Positions 26,134 to 39,154 of a DNA stretch of 64,000 nt are shown piece by piece (position 1 is the first letter of the stretch; the number at the start of each line of letters is the position of its first letter). The notes under the pieces were generated by a model. That model saw only the letters and a program-made list of their open reading frames with translations. It was not told the origin of the DNA and did no database searches. A program made the translations under genes and the position numbers. This DNA comes from Bacillus_AD sp047238185 (lineage in GTDB: Bacteria; Bacillota; Bacilli; Bacillales; DSM-1321): contig NZ_JBDFMI010000006.1 in assembly GCF_047238185.1 (NCBI RefSeq), forward strand, positions 558,001 through 622,000, written 5' to 3'.

Positions 26134-27216
26134 TTGAGAATCAAAATAAGCGATCTAACAGAAGGATGCATCCTTGAAAGGGATATCCAAATACGGAAGG
26201 ATCGGCCGATTGCCTTGAAGAAAACGGTGGTGGACAGTCGGCTCATTGAAGTATTGAGTGCCTTTTTAGTTAAAGAACTAAATGTAGAAAAGTATATGGC
26301 CGATGGCAAACTTTTTACTCCTAAAGAAATGATCGACATTGGATACGCAGAAGAATCGTTCAAAGAGGTAAGTTTTCATACATCATATAAAGAGGCCGTG
26401 CACGAGTTCAAGAAACTGTTTCAAGGCTGGCAGGCTGGTGCTACGGTGGATGTGCCGGCAGTACGAAAAATTTTTGTCCCAATCTTAGAAAAGGCTCTAT
26501 CAGCTGAAAATGAGATTTTTTCGTTGCATTGCCTATCCACTAAGGAAGACTATTTTTATCATCATGCTATTGCGGTGGGCATCATAAGCGGATATATTGC
26601 TAAAAAATTGTCCTATGACTTAGGAGATATTGTTCAGGTAGGTTTGGCAGGATGCTTGAGTGATGTTGGCATGGCAAAGGTTCCAATCCGAATACTGAAG
26701 AAGAATGATTCACTGTCATATGAAGAGTTCAAGGATGTTAAACAACATCCTATAAAAGGGTATCAAATGCTGCAGAAAAGTACCGGCCTCAAAAAAGAAG
26801 TAAAACTGGCCATTTTGCAGCATCATGAAAGATTAGACGGATCAGGTTACCCTAATAATAGCCAATCTGATAAAATCCATCCATACTCCCGTATAGTCGC
26901 AGTGGCTGATGTTTATCATGCGATGACTTCCGATAGAATATACAGACCAAAGCGTTCTCCGTTTCAAGTGCTGGAAATGCTGATGCATGATGAGTTCGGG
27001 AAGTATGACTTACATATTCTTCAAACGTTAAGGAAGGGTGCAATAAATATTTCTATCGGTTCGAAGGTTAAACTATCAAATGGAGAAATCGGCGAAGTAA
27101 TGTTTATGAGCAGCAGGTACCCGACAAGGCCCATTATTCGTTTGAATCAATCAGGTGTTTTAATTCATTTGGAAAAAGAAAGAAACCTATATATACTCGA
27201 GGAACTATCGGTATAA
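26134..27216 (+). CDS. HD-GYP domain protein with degenerate HD dyad
   Basis: The 360-residue protein has an N-terminal segment of unknown fold (about 1-120) and a C-terminal HD-GYP domain (about 130-315), the family that breaks down cyclic di-GMP. HHERLDGSGYP (near 230), the KQHP histidine (205) and YHHAIAV (143-144) are intact. The metal-binding HD dyad of the usual LLHDIGK motif instead reads CLSDVGM, so its histidine is Ser176. It may have lost catalysis and act as a sensor, or use altered metal binding. TTG 26134 follows AGGGGTGGGG; a GTG three codons earlier lies inside that site. Its own terminator separates it from the rRNA promoters. Confidence 0.88.
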   Translation: MRIKISDLTEGCILERDIQIRKDRPIALKKTVVDSRLIEVLSAFLVKELNVEKYMADGKLFTPKEMIDIGYAEESFKEVSFHTSYKEAVHEFKKLFQGWQAGATVDVPAVRKIFVPILEKALSAENEIFSLHCLSTKEDYFYHHAIAVGIISGYIAKKLSYDLGDIVQVGLAGCLSDVGMAKVPIRILKKNDSLSYEEFKDVKQHPIKGYQMLQKSTGLKKEVKLAILQHHERLDGSGYPNNSQSDKIHPYSRIVAVADVYHAMTSDRIYRPKRSPFQVLEMLMHDEFGKYDLHILQTLRKGAINISIGSKVKLSNGEIGEVMFMSSRYPTRPIIRLNQSGVLIHLEKERNLYILEELSV

Positions 27217-27226
27217 CCATTTGCAC

Positions 27227-27269
27227 CCCCGAAAGTTAGTGTGAAAAACTATCTTTCGGGGTATTTTTA
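27227..27269 (+). terminator. Terminator of the HD-GYP gene
   Basis: CCCCGAAAG and CTTTCGGGG pair, with TAGT/ACTA extending the stem, and TATTTTTATT follows. Confidence 0.88.
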
Positions 27270-27369
27270 TTAGTACGTTCTAATTCTTCACAAGATCAAT
27301 TACTTTCCGGTTGGTTTTATAGGAAACAATGAGTATAGTAAACTAATTTCTCTGTTTTTTATTTTTAGC

Positions 27370-27398
27370 TTGCCTTTTAGTCTTTATGTCTATATAAT
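27370..27398 (+). promoter_or_regulatory. First rRNA operon promoter P1
   Basis: TTGCCT (27370-27375), a 17-base spacer and consensus TATAAT (27393-27398) lie about 215 bases before 16S. Confidence 0.65.
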
Positions 27399-27452
27399 AA
27401 TAGAAGTCGACAAGAAAAAGACTTCTTCTTAAAAAGAAGATAAAAAAACTTG

Positions 27453-27481
27453 TTGACAATAATAACTTTACATGTTATTAT
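27453..27481 (+). promoter_or_regulatory. First rRNA operon promoter P2
   Basis: Consensus TTGACA (27453-27458) and TATTAT (27476-27481) are spaced 17 bases. From about 27506 the leader, with CATGTTCTTTGAAAACTAAACAAG, is shared with the second rRNA operon. Confidence 0.75.
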
Positions 27482-27613
27482 ATAAAAGTCGCTTAAACAA
27501 GCGAACAACATGTTCTTTGAAAACTAAACAAGACAACACGTCAACGTTAATTCTAAACGAAGTTCCAACAGAGTTGGAACAAACAAGTTTTATTTTATGA
27601 GCAAGTCAAACAC

Positions 27614-29172
<1,559 letters not shown>

Positions 29173-29383
29173 AAATTAGAAGAATGTTACGTGACTGTCT
29201 TGTTTAGTTTTGAGAGAGCATCATCTTTCTCAAAACTCAGTTGGATCAGCTTAGGCTGGCCGACAACATTGTTCCTTGAAAACTAGATAACAGTAAAGTA
29301 AACAAACACACCAAGTAACACCATCATTTCTTGCGAAATGATTTGAAGTACGCTTTGTACAACAAAGCGCCACTGACCATAAT

Positions 29384-32317
<2,934 letters not shown>

Positions 32318-32381
32318 AAATTGTTGTTTGATTTACTTTTGACTCTGTTATCTAGTTTTGAAGGAATAACATTCCTTTATA

Positions 32382-32500
<119 letters not shown>

Positions 32501-32504
32501 ACAC

Positions 32505-32534
32505 AAAGATCAGCGATTGCGCTGGTCTTTTTTT
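32505..32534 (+). terminator. Terminator of the first rRNA operon
   Basis: AAAGATCAGCG and CGCTGGTCTTT pair with a 4-base loop and one G-T pair, followed by TTTT. Confidence 0.9.
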
Positions 32535-32584
32535 GTTTGCAATTATGGGTATGTCCATTTAATAGTTGAAATACTTGAAATGCC

Positions 32585-33553
32585 TTAACACCCTTTTTTT
32601 AAAAGCCATTCACTGACAAGATAAGGGGACTTTAATTGCGTGCACCCCAAAAACTGCTCGATCAACGGATAATCTTCTGTTGGCTTTGTATGATGAAGAT
32701 CCATCCACCATTCCGTTTCATAGCGCGCAATCATACTTAGATTATAGAGCAGTAAATAATGAACCATAAGCTCAGAAAGCTGTTCACTATGAAAATCATT
32801 TTTTCGCGATATATAGCAAGTATTTGAAGGGAGATTATATTTTAGGCAACTGCAAGTATTCGGATCAAAAGGTGCAGAAAAAAATAACTCTATCTTATCT
32901 TTTCCGGTCTCCTTGACTTTTATAGAAAAAGGATAATTAGTTGATAAGAATTCCTGGAACCGCTCAGCAGTCATATGGAAAGTATCCAGTACACGATGAT
33001 TACAGCGATATTGACAGTCCGACATTTTATTCAAGGTGAACCCTTTTTCTAACCCGAAAAATTCTAGGCTACCCGCCATTTCTGGAATTTCACCTAGAAG
33101 GCTGCCCATCATAAATTTATCTTTTTCCAAATGTTTCATATGAAACATTATCTCACTCATATAGCCAAATAACCCTTTCTGCTGAATTTTGACTTCATCA
33201 CGCAAAAAAGAATAGTGTTGTTTCTTAAGCTTTCTTGTAGTGACTCCATGCGCTAATAAAGTAGTCGAACTTGGATAAAGAGGATCCTGAGTTAAAATAG
33301 CCGCCTTTATGAGTTGTACCAACCCATAAAATAGTAATATCGGCTTAAGCATGCTAGGAGAATGAGAAGCTTGTTTATAAAAAAGTTCAGCACTTTCAAT
33401 GTGGTAGATAAAAGCTGGACTGTTTTGATAACTGTACGTGTGATATTCTTCAATCCTGTTTTGTTGGTATGTACGAGATAAAAAAAGCTGTGTATGTGAA
33501 TGCGCTTTAAATAACTGAAAAAGGTCCCAAGAATCATTCAGATGCATCATCAT
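32585..33553 (-). CDS. yaaC: YaaC family protein, function unknown
   Basis: This 322-residue protein begins MMMHLNDSWDLFQLFKAHSHTQLFL and includes LLFYGLVQLIKAAIL and LSELMVHYLLLYNLSMIARYE, matching Bacillus YaaC by order and character. The family's role is unknown. GGGAGT precedes the start; the three leading ATG codons leave the exact start open by two residues. It is on the minus strand, convergent with the rRNA operon and divergent from guaB. A 20-bp palindrome resembling parS lies within the coding sequence at 33130-33149. Confidence 0.88.
   Translation of the reverse strand: MMMHLNDSWDLFQLFKAHSHTQLFLSRTYQQNRIEEYHTYSYQNSPAFIYHIESAELFYKQASHSPSMLKPILLFYGLVQLIKAAILTQDPLYPSSTTLLAHGVTTRKLKKQHYSFLRDEVKIQQKGLFGYMSEIMFHMKHLEKDKFMMGSLLGEIPEMAGSLEFFGLEKGFTLNKMSDCQYRCNHRVLDTFHMTAERFQEFLSTNYPFSIKVKETGKDKIELFFSAPFDPNTCSCLKYNLPSNTCYISRKNDFHSEQLSELMVHYLLLYNLSMIARYETEWWMDLHHTKPTEDYPLIEQFLGCTQLKSPYLVSEWLLKKGC
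33130..33149. repeat. 20-bp perfect palindrome resembling parS
   Basis: The sequence AATGTTTCATATGAAACATT is its own reverse complement. Its middle 16 bases equal consensus parS (TGTTTCACGTGAAACA) except that the central CG is TA. It encodes MFHMKH of YaaC. Confidence 0.6.
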
Positions 33554-33601
33554 AAATACTCCCTTTAAAAATTTTGAAAAATCAAACTTCTAGTACTTTC
33601 C

Positions 33602-33630
33602 TTGACAGTATTTTACCCAATTGATAACCT
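33602..33630 (+). promoter_or_regulatory. Sigma-A promoter of guaB
   Basis: TTGACA (33602-33607), a 17-base spacer and TAACCT (33625-33630) lie 33 bases before the guaB start. Confidence 0.7.
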
Positions 33631-33663
33631 ACTAATAATATTTTCAATCGGGAGGGCAAAAAA

Positions 33664-35130
33664 ATGTGGGAAAATAAGTTTGCTAAAGAAGGATTAACGT
33701 TTGATGATGTATTGTTGATACCTGCAAAATCAGAGGTTCTGCCAAAGGAAGTAAATCTTTCGGTCAACCTTACGGAAACGTTGAAATTAAATATTCCCAT
33801 TATTAGTGCTGGAATGGACACAGTCACTGAAGCCGATATGGCAATTGCCATGGCGCGCCAAGGTGGATTGGGAATTATTCATAAGAACATGTCGATTGAA
33901 CAGCAAGCGGAACAGGTTGATAAAGTAAAACGGTCTGAAAGCGGCGTAATTACGGATCCGTTCTTCTTGACTCCGGAACATCAAGTTTTTGATGCAGAGC
34001 ACTTAATGGGCAAATACAAGATATCTGGTGTGCCTATCGTCAATAATTTGAATGAGCAACAGTTGGTAGGAATCATCACGAACCGTGATCTACGTTTTAT
34101 AAGCGACTATTCACTTCGTATTTCCGAGGTAATGACAAAAGAAGAATTAGTCACTGCTCCTGTTGGAACGACGTTGGAACAGGCTGAAAAGATTCTTCAG
34201 ACCTACAAAATCGAAAAATTGCCTTTGTTGGATGATAATGGAGTATTAAAAGGCCTAATTACCATTAAAGATATTGAAAAAGTAGTTGAATTCCCTAATT
34301 CAGCAAAAGACAGCCAAGGACGCTTATTGGTTGGAGCAGCAGTAGGAATTACAAAAGATACTATGAAACGTGTACAAATGCTTGTGAAAGCACATGTAGA
34401 TGTAATTGTCATTGATACGGCACACGGCCATTCAGCAGGTGTTTTGGACGTTGTCCGCGAGATTCGCGATGCTTACCCTGAATTGAACATTATCGCTGGA
34501 AATGTAGCTACTGCAGAAGCGACACGTGCTCTTATAGAGGCAGGGGTAGATATAGTTAAGGTCGGCATCGGACCAGGAAGTATCTGTACAACACGTGTTG
34601 TGGCAGGTGTAGGTGTTCCACAGATTACAGCTATTTATGATTGTGCTACAGAAGCGCGCAAACTTGGTAAAGCAATCATTGCCGATGGCGGAATCAAATA
34701 TTCAGGTGACGTGGTTAAGGCCCTTGCTGCAGGCGGCCATGTTGTTATGCTTGGAAGCCTATTAGCTGGTGTGACAGAAAGTCCTGGAGAAACAGAAATC
34801 TATCAAGGAAGAAGATTTAAAGTTTATAGAGGGATGGGATCGGAAGCTGCCATGGAAAAAGGTTCGAAAGACCGTTACTTCCAAGAAGACAGCAAGAAGT
34901 TCGTTCCTGAGGGCATAGAGGGGCGTTTGCCTTATAAAGGACCTCTTTCGGATACTTTATTCCAATTAGTTGGCGGCATACGTGCAGGAATGGGTTATTG
35001 CGGTACAGCTAATTTAGAAGAATTAAGAGAAAAGGCCCAATTTGTCCGTATGACTGGTGCTGGTTTGCGTGAGAGCCATCCACATGATGTACAAATCACA
35101 AAAGAAGCTCCTAATTACTCAATTAGTTAA
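33664..35130 (+). CDS. guaB: IMP dehydrogenase
   Basis: The 488-residue enzyme makes XMP from IMP, the committed step to GMP. The barrel domain is split by two CBS domains (about residues 95-210). The catalytic loop is GPGSICTTRVV with the active cysteine near residue 307, and the mobile flap follows (GRLPYKGPLSDT). GGGAGGGC precedes the ATG. It is a single-gene unit between yaaC and dacA, with its own promoter and terminator. Confidence 0.98.
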   Translation: MWENKFAKEGLTFDDVLLIPAKSEVLPKEVNLSVNLTETLKLNIPIISAGMDTVTEADMAIAMARQGGLGIIHKNMSIEQQAEQVDKVKRSESGVITDPFFLTPEHQVFDAEHLMGKYKISGVPIVNNLNEQQLVGIITNRDLRFISDYSLRISEVMTKEELVTAPVGTTLEQAEKILQTYKIEKLPLLDDNGVLKGLITIKDIEKVVEFPNSAKDSQGRLLVGAAVGITKDTMKRVQMLVKAHVDVIVIDTAHGHSAGVLDVVREIRDAYPELNIIAGNVATAEATRALIEAGVDIVKVGIGPGSICTTRVVAGVGVPQITAIYDCATEARKLGKAIIADGGIKYSGDVVKALAAGGHVVMLGSLLAGVTESPGETEIYQGRRFKVYRGMGSEAAMEKGSKDRYFQEDSKKFVPEGIEGRLPYKGPLSDTLFQLVGGIRAGMGYCGTANLEELREKAQFVRMTGAGLRESHPHDVQITKEAPNYSIS

Positions 35131-35160
35131 GTAAGCCAATAAGCAAATAGTCGGTGAAAG

Positions 35161-35196
35161 AATAGACAGAGCAATATCGATCTGTCTATTTTTTTT
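35161..35196 (+). terminator. Terminator of guaB
   Basis: AATAGACAGA and TCTGTCTATT form a perfect 10-bp stem with a 10-base loop, followed by eight T residues. Confidence 0.93.
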
Positions 35197-35300
35197 GTTT
35201 TTTTTGTGCTAAACTAAACAAAGCATGTTTAAAAAAGTAAATAATCAACATATATAACCAAAAAAATATGTATAAGTATGAAAAGCGGAGGTATTAGAAG

Positions 35301-36623
35301 TTGAAAAGTTTCAGCAAGATTACTGTAGTATTAACATTACTGATTGCATTTGTATTCTCTCAGTTCACTGGAGCTGCCCCTGCTAAAGCGGCAACAAGTG
35401 ACCCATTAAGCCTTAAAGCAGAAGCAGCCATGCTATTGGATGCCAAAACAGGTAAAATCCTTTATGAAAAAAATGCTGATAAAGTTTTAGGCGTTGCCAG
35501 CATGTCTAAAATGATGTCTGAATATATCGTTATGGAATCGATTAAAGAAGGTAAGATTTCATGGGACGATAAAATTAATATTAATGAATATGTACATAAC
35601 CTTTCTAAAGGTAATGGACTTTCAAATATCGGTCTTACACAGGGCGAAGATTACACCGTTAAAGAGTTATACGAAGCAATGGCTATCTTCTCGGCTAATG
35701 CAGCTACTGTAGCCTTGGCTGAAAAAATTGCCGGATCTGAAAAGAATTTCGTAGAGCTAATGAATAAAAAAGCAAAAGAGTTAGGTATGACGAAATATAA
35801 GTTTGTGAATTCAAGCGGCTTGAATAATAGCGACTTGGGCGGCAATATCGCTGCTGGCGGCCCAAATGATGAAAATGTCATGAGTGCACGCGACATCGCT
35901 ACATTGGCTTACCACTTGATCAACGATTATCCTGATGTGCTTAACTTCTCTAAGCAATCTAAATTAAAATTTAAAGATGGCAAAGAATACCCGAACTTCA
36001 ACTGGATGTTGCCTGGTTTGATCTTCCAGTACGAAGGTGTGGACGGATTAAAGACTGGTTCCACTGACTTTGCAGGCTATTGCTTTACAGCAACTGCCGA
36101 AAGAAATGGACAGCGTTTCATATCTGTTGTAATGAAATCACCTTCAAAGAACGAACGATTCACAGATACACGAAAGGTCTTAGATTACGCTTTTGCTAAT
36201 TTTGGAAAAGAAGAAGTTTTAAAGGCTGGCTATAAGCCAAAGGGCAAAGAGATAGAAGTGGAAAAAGGAAAAGAAAAGCATGTTGCTTTGACCACTAAGA
36301 AACCAGTTGATTTAGTCATCCAAAAAGGAACGGCTAAAGAGTATAAGCCGGTCGTAGTGATCGACAAAAAGAAATTGAACAAAGACGGAAAGCTTGTTGC
36401 TCCAATTAAAAAAGGCGAAAAGCTTGGCTACGTTACAGTCCAATCCAAGAATGACCCGTACGGTTTCTTGACAAAAGAGGGAGCGAAACAGGTTCAAGTC
36501 GACCTTGTAGCTGCTGAAGATGTAGAAAAATCAAATTGGTTTGTCCTTTCAATGAAAGCTGTCGGTGGCTTCTTTGGGGATGTTTGGGACAGTGTTTCAT
36601 CTATGGTAAAAGGCTGGTTCTAA
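35301..36623 (+). CDS. dacA: D-alanyl-D-alanine carboxypeptidase DacA (PBP5 type)
   Basis: The 440-residue penicillin-binding protein trims the terminal D-alanine from peptidoglycan side chains. A signal peptide ends near AKA-AT (residue 32). The active-site motifs are SMSK (near 68), SAN (near 132) and KTG (near 252). The C-terminal amphipathic helix (SMKAVGGFFGDVWDSV) anchors it to the outer membrane face. The start is TTG 35301 with CGGAGG upstream. In B. subtilis pdxS and pdxT follow directly; here they are absent and the serS T-box follows. Confidence 0.96.
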   Translation: MKSFSKITVVLTLLIAFVFSQFTGAAPAKAATSDPLSLKAEAAMLLDAKTGKILYEKNADKVLGVASMSKMMSEYIVMESIKEGKISWDDKININEYVHNLSKGNGLSNIGLTQGEDYTVKELYEAMAIFSANAATVALAEKIAGSEKNFVELMNKKAKELGMTKYKFVNSSGLNNSDLGGNIAAGGPNDENVMSARDIATLAYHLINDYPDVLNFSKQSKLKFKDGKEYPNFNWMLPGLIFQYEGVDGLKTGSTDFAGYCFTATAERNGQRFISVVMKSPSKNERFTDTRKVLDYAFANFGKEEVLKAGYKPKGKEIEVEKGKEKHVALTTKKPVDLVIQKGTAKEYKPVVVIDKKKLNKDGKLVAPIKKGEKLGYVTVQSKNDPYGFLTKEGAKQVQVDLVAAEDVEKSNWFVLSMKAVGGFFGDVWDSVSSMVKGWF

Positions 36624-36633
36624 AATAAGCAGA

Positions 36634-36669
36634 GGGCGTTCCCCGTTGTTGGAGGAGCGTCCTTTTTTT
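36634..36669 (+). terminator. Terminator of dacA
   Basis: GGGCGTTCC and GGAGCGTCC pair (two G-T pairs) and are followed by seven T residues, 10 bases after the stop. Confidence 0.85.
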
Positions 36670-36778
36670 ACTCTTTAATTTACGTCAATTTATCGAATGA
36701 AGTGGAAAAATGTATAAATAGGTTGCACATAGGTTAACTTTATAGTAAATTGAATACAAAATTAATTATTCTAAAAGC

Positions 36779-37020
36779 GATGATAGGAATTAGTAGCATA
36801 GGTTATTGTTTCAAAGAGAGCCGGTGGTTGGTGGAAATCGGCAATAATGCCTTGTGAATCCATCCTTGAGCAAAGTGCCGAACTTCCATTCGTGGAACAG
36901 TAAGTGCTTTCGGTTTTAAAAACCGTTATTCTTTTTAAGGTGAAAAGCATTAATCTGCTTTTAACTAGGGTGGCAACGCGGGTAACTCTCGTCCCTTCTT
37001 TGGGATGAGGGTTTTTTTGT
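36779..37020 (+). promoter_or_regulatory. T-box riboswitch controlling serS
   Basis: The leader has the stem I signature AGAGAGCCGGTGGTTGGTG (36816 onward), a candidate serine specifier TCC at 36859-36861 within GTGAATCCATC, and the T-box sequence AGGGTGGCAACGCGGG (36969-36984). The terminator stem CTCTCGTCCC/GGGATGAGGG with seven T residues (36988-37020) follows. Uncharged tRNA-Ser would stabilise the antiterminator. The specifier assignment is by eye. Confidence 0.92.
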
Positions 37021-37060
37021 ATTCACCTAGAAGAACAGAATGGAAAAGGAGGAAGTAAGC

Positions 37061-38335
37061 ATGTTGGATTTAAAATATTTACGTGCTAATTTTGAAGAAG
37101 TTAAAGCAAAGTTAAAACACCGTGGTGAAGATTTGACGGATTTGGGCAAATTCGAACAGCTGGATAGCCGCCGCCGTGAATTGATCAGCGAAACGGAAAA
37201 GTTAAAAAGCCGCAGAAATGAAGTATCTCAACAAATTGCAGTCATGAAAAGAGAAAAACAAGATGCGACAGAGGTAATTACTGAAATGAGAGAGGTCGGA
37301 GACCAGATTAAAGTGTTGGATGATGAGCTTCGCGATGTAGAAGCACAACTTGAGCGCTTATTATTATCTATCCCGAATATTCCCCATGAAAGTGTTCCTG
37401 TCGGCGACAGCGAAGATGACAATATTGTTGCCCGTACTTGGGGTAAATTACCGCAGTACAGCTTTGAGCCGAAACCGCATTGGGAGCTAGCAGATGAGCT
37501 GGGTATTTTGGATTTTGAACGGGCAGCCAAAGTAACCGGAAGCCGTTTTGTATTCTATAAAGGATTGGGAGCCCGTTTGGAGCGTGCCCTTATTTCTTTC
37601 ATGCTTGACCTTCATGTTGAGGAACATGGCTACACAGAAATTCTACCTCCATATATGGTCAACCGCACGAGTATGACAGGAACAGGACAGTTACCGAAGT
37701 TTGAAGAAGATGCCTTCTTGATCGAAAGCGAAGATTACTTCCTGATTCCTACAGCAGAAGTGCCTGTGACAAATATGCACCGTGATGAAATTCTTGCCGG
37801 TGAGCAATTGCCGATCGGGTATGCAGCTTACAGTGCTTGTTTCCGCTCTGAGGCAGGATCTGCCGGCCGCGATACAAGAGGCTTGATTCGCCAACATCAA
37901 TTCAATAAAGTTGAACTAGTTCGCTTTGTAAAACCCGAAGACTCATATCAAGAATTAGAAAAGCTGACAGGACACGCTGAGAAGGTTCTGCAATTGCTTG
38001 AATTACCTTACCAAGTACTTAGCATGTGTACGGCTGATCTTGGCTTCACTGCAGCGAAGAAGTACGATATTGAGGTATGGCTTCCAAGCTACGGTGTTTA
38101 CCGAGAAATCTCTTCTTGCAGTAATTTTGAAGACTTCCAAGCAAGACGGGCTAATATCCGTTTCCGCCGTGATCCAAAAGGAAAACCGGAACATGTCCAT
38201 ACATTGAATGGCTCTGGCCTTGCTATCGGACGTACAGTTGCGGCTATCCTTGAAAACTACCAACAAGAAGATGGATCCATCAAAATCCCTGAAGTATTGC
38301 GTCCATACATGGGCGGAAAAGAATACATCAAGTAA
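37061..38335 (+). CDS. serS: Serine--tRNA ligase
   Basis: The 424-residue class II synthetase has the N-terminal coiled-coil arm (about residues 30-100) that grips the long variable arm of tRNA-Ser. Motif 2 is FRSEAGSAGRDTRGLIRQHQF and motif 3 is NGSGLAIGRTVAAILENYQ. AAAGGAGG precedes ATG 37061; a reading seven codons longer starts before the ribosome site. A T-box riboswitch upstream ties its expression to serine-tRNA charging, and a tRNA-Ser gene follows 270 bases downstream. Confidence 0.98.
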   Translation: MLDLKYLRANFEEVKAKLKHRGEDLTDLGKFEQLDSRRRELISETEKLKSRRNEVSQQIAVMKREKQDATEVITEMREVGDQIKVLDDELRDVEAQLERLLLSIPNIPHESVPVGDSEDDNIVARTWGKLPQYSFEPKPHWELADELGILDFERAAKVTGSRFVFYKGLGARLERALISFMLDLHVEEHGYTEILPPYMVNRTSMTGTGQLPKFEEDAFLIESEDYFLIPTAEVPVTNMHRDEILAGEQLPIGYAAYSACFRSEAGSAGRDTRGLIRQHQFNKVELVRFVKPEDSYQELEKLTGHAEKVLQLLELPYQVLSMCTADLGFTAAKKYDIEVWLPSYGVYREISSCSNFEDFQARRANIRFRRDPKGKPEHVHTLNGSGLAIGRTVAAILENYQQEDGSIKIPEVLRPYMGGKEYIK

Positions 38336-38365
38336 AGAAACGAAAATAGCCGATAAAATGGCACA

Positions 38366-38395
38366 GCACCCCAAGATTCATTTTGGGGTGCTTAT
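38366..38395 (+). terminator. Terminator of serS
   Basis: GCACCCCAA and TTGGGGTGC form a 9-bp stem (8-base loop), followed by TTATTT. Confidence 0.85.
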
Positions 38396-38537
38396 TTATG
38401 GCTGAGTAATGAGCATTCAGTCTGTTCTGTTTAAACTGAGGCGTATGAAGCTTCTTGAAAAGGACAGGTTTTTCGGTATCGTATTAAAACATGATTTCCT
38501 TAAATAATCTGTATATTTAATTTTTTTTTACGAAGGC

Positions 38538-38567
38538 TTGACACTAGATTATGCATTATGTTATCTT
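38538..38567 (+). promoter_or_regulatory. Promoter of tRNA-Ser
   Basis: Consensus TTGACA (38538-38543) is followed 18 bases later by TATCTT (38562-38567). The tRNA begins 38 bases downstream. Confidence 0.65.
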
Positions 38568-38604
38568 ATTAAATGTTGATACGACAAGTTGAAACACATA
38601 TTTT

Positions 38605-38697
38605 GGAGGTATACCCAAGTCCGGCTGAAGGGATCGGTCTTGAAAACCGACAGGGGCTTAACGGCTCGCGGGGGTTCGAATCCCTCTACCTCCTCCA
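38605..38697 (+). tRNA. tRNA-Ser (anticodon TGA)
   Basis: The 93-base tRNA has GGAGGTA/TACCTCC acceptor arms, the anticodon loop CTTGAAA (TGA, reading UCA), a long variable arm CAGGGGCTTAACGGCTCG, the T arm GGGGTTCGAATCCC and an encoded CCA end. Confidence 0.97.
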
Positions 38698-38745
38698 TTT
38701 ACATCAATAACCATAGCGCATAATATGGAGATTATAGAAACATTG

Positions 38746-38775
38746 AAATCAATGCATATCAGCATTGATTTTTTT
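38746..38775 (+). terminator. Terminator of tRNA-Ser
   Basis: AAATCAATGC and GCATTGATTT form a perfect 10-bp stem with a 6-base loop, followed by T residues. Confidence 0.9.
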
Positions 38776-39154
38776 ATTGTGAAAAAATTAGTGTTCTAAA
38801 GCTTTGTCATTCACCTAATATAAGCTGAAGGACTACATATTTCGGACCTGCTACTGCAAGCCCTGCAAGCTGTAGGCAGCACGAAATCTCAGGTGCAAAT
38901 AAAAAGATACTCCCATCTGCATCAGGGATGCTTGTAAGGGAATATCTTTTGGTTGGATTGGTTGAAGAAACCTAAACATATGTAATTCTATTTAAACGAA
39001 AGAGCACACAGCTCCTTTTTTCTTGTCTGTTCATCCAAGCAAAAGGGAGGTTGTGTGCTCTTTTTCTGTGAATAAAGCTGTAGGCGCCATCCCCTCGAGA
39101 TCGTAACCCAAACCTCTTTTACGTTTGTCGGGGAAAGCAAGCGCCTTCTGCTTT
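38776..39154. other. Intergenic region with three inverted repeats
   Basis: No gene is visible. ATTTCG (38839-38844) pairs with CGAAAT (38882-38887) around inner CTGC/GCAG and TGCAA repeats. AAAAGATA-CTCCC (38902 onward) pairs with GGGAA-TATCTTTT (ending 38950) around GCATC/GGATGC. AAAGAGCACACA (38999-39010) pairs with TGTGTGCTCTTT (39051-39062), with GCTCC/GGAGG inside. The last is a plausible dgk-dck terminator; the others are unexplained. Confidence 0.55.

Noticed and set aside
34588..34601. Palindrome ACAACACGTGTTGT inside guaB
   Set aside because: It shares only the CACGTG core with parS and encodes the conserved catalytic loop CTTRVV, so codon constraint explains it.
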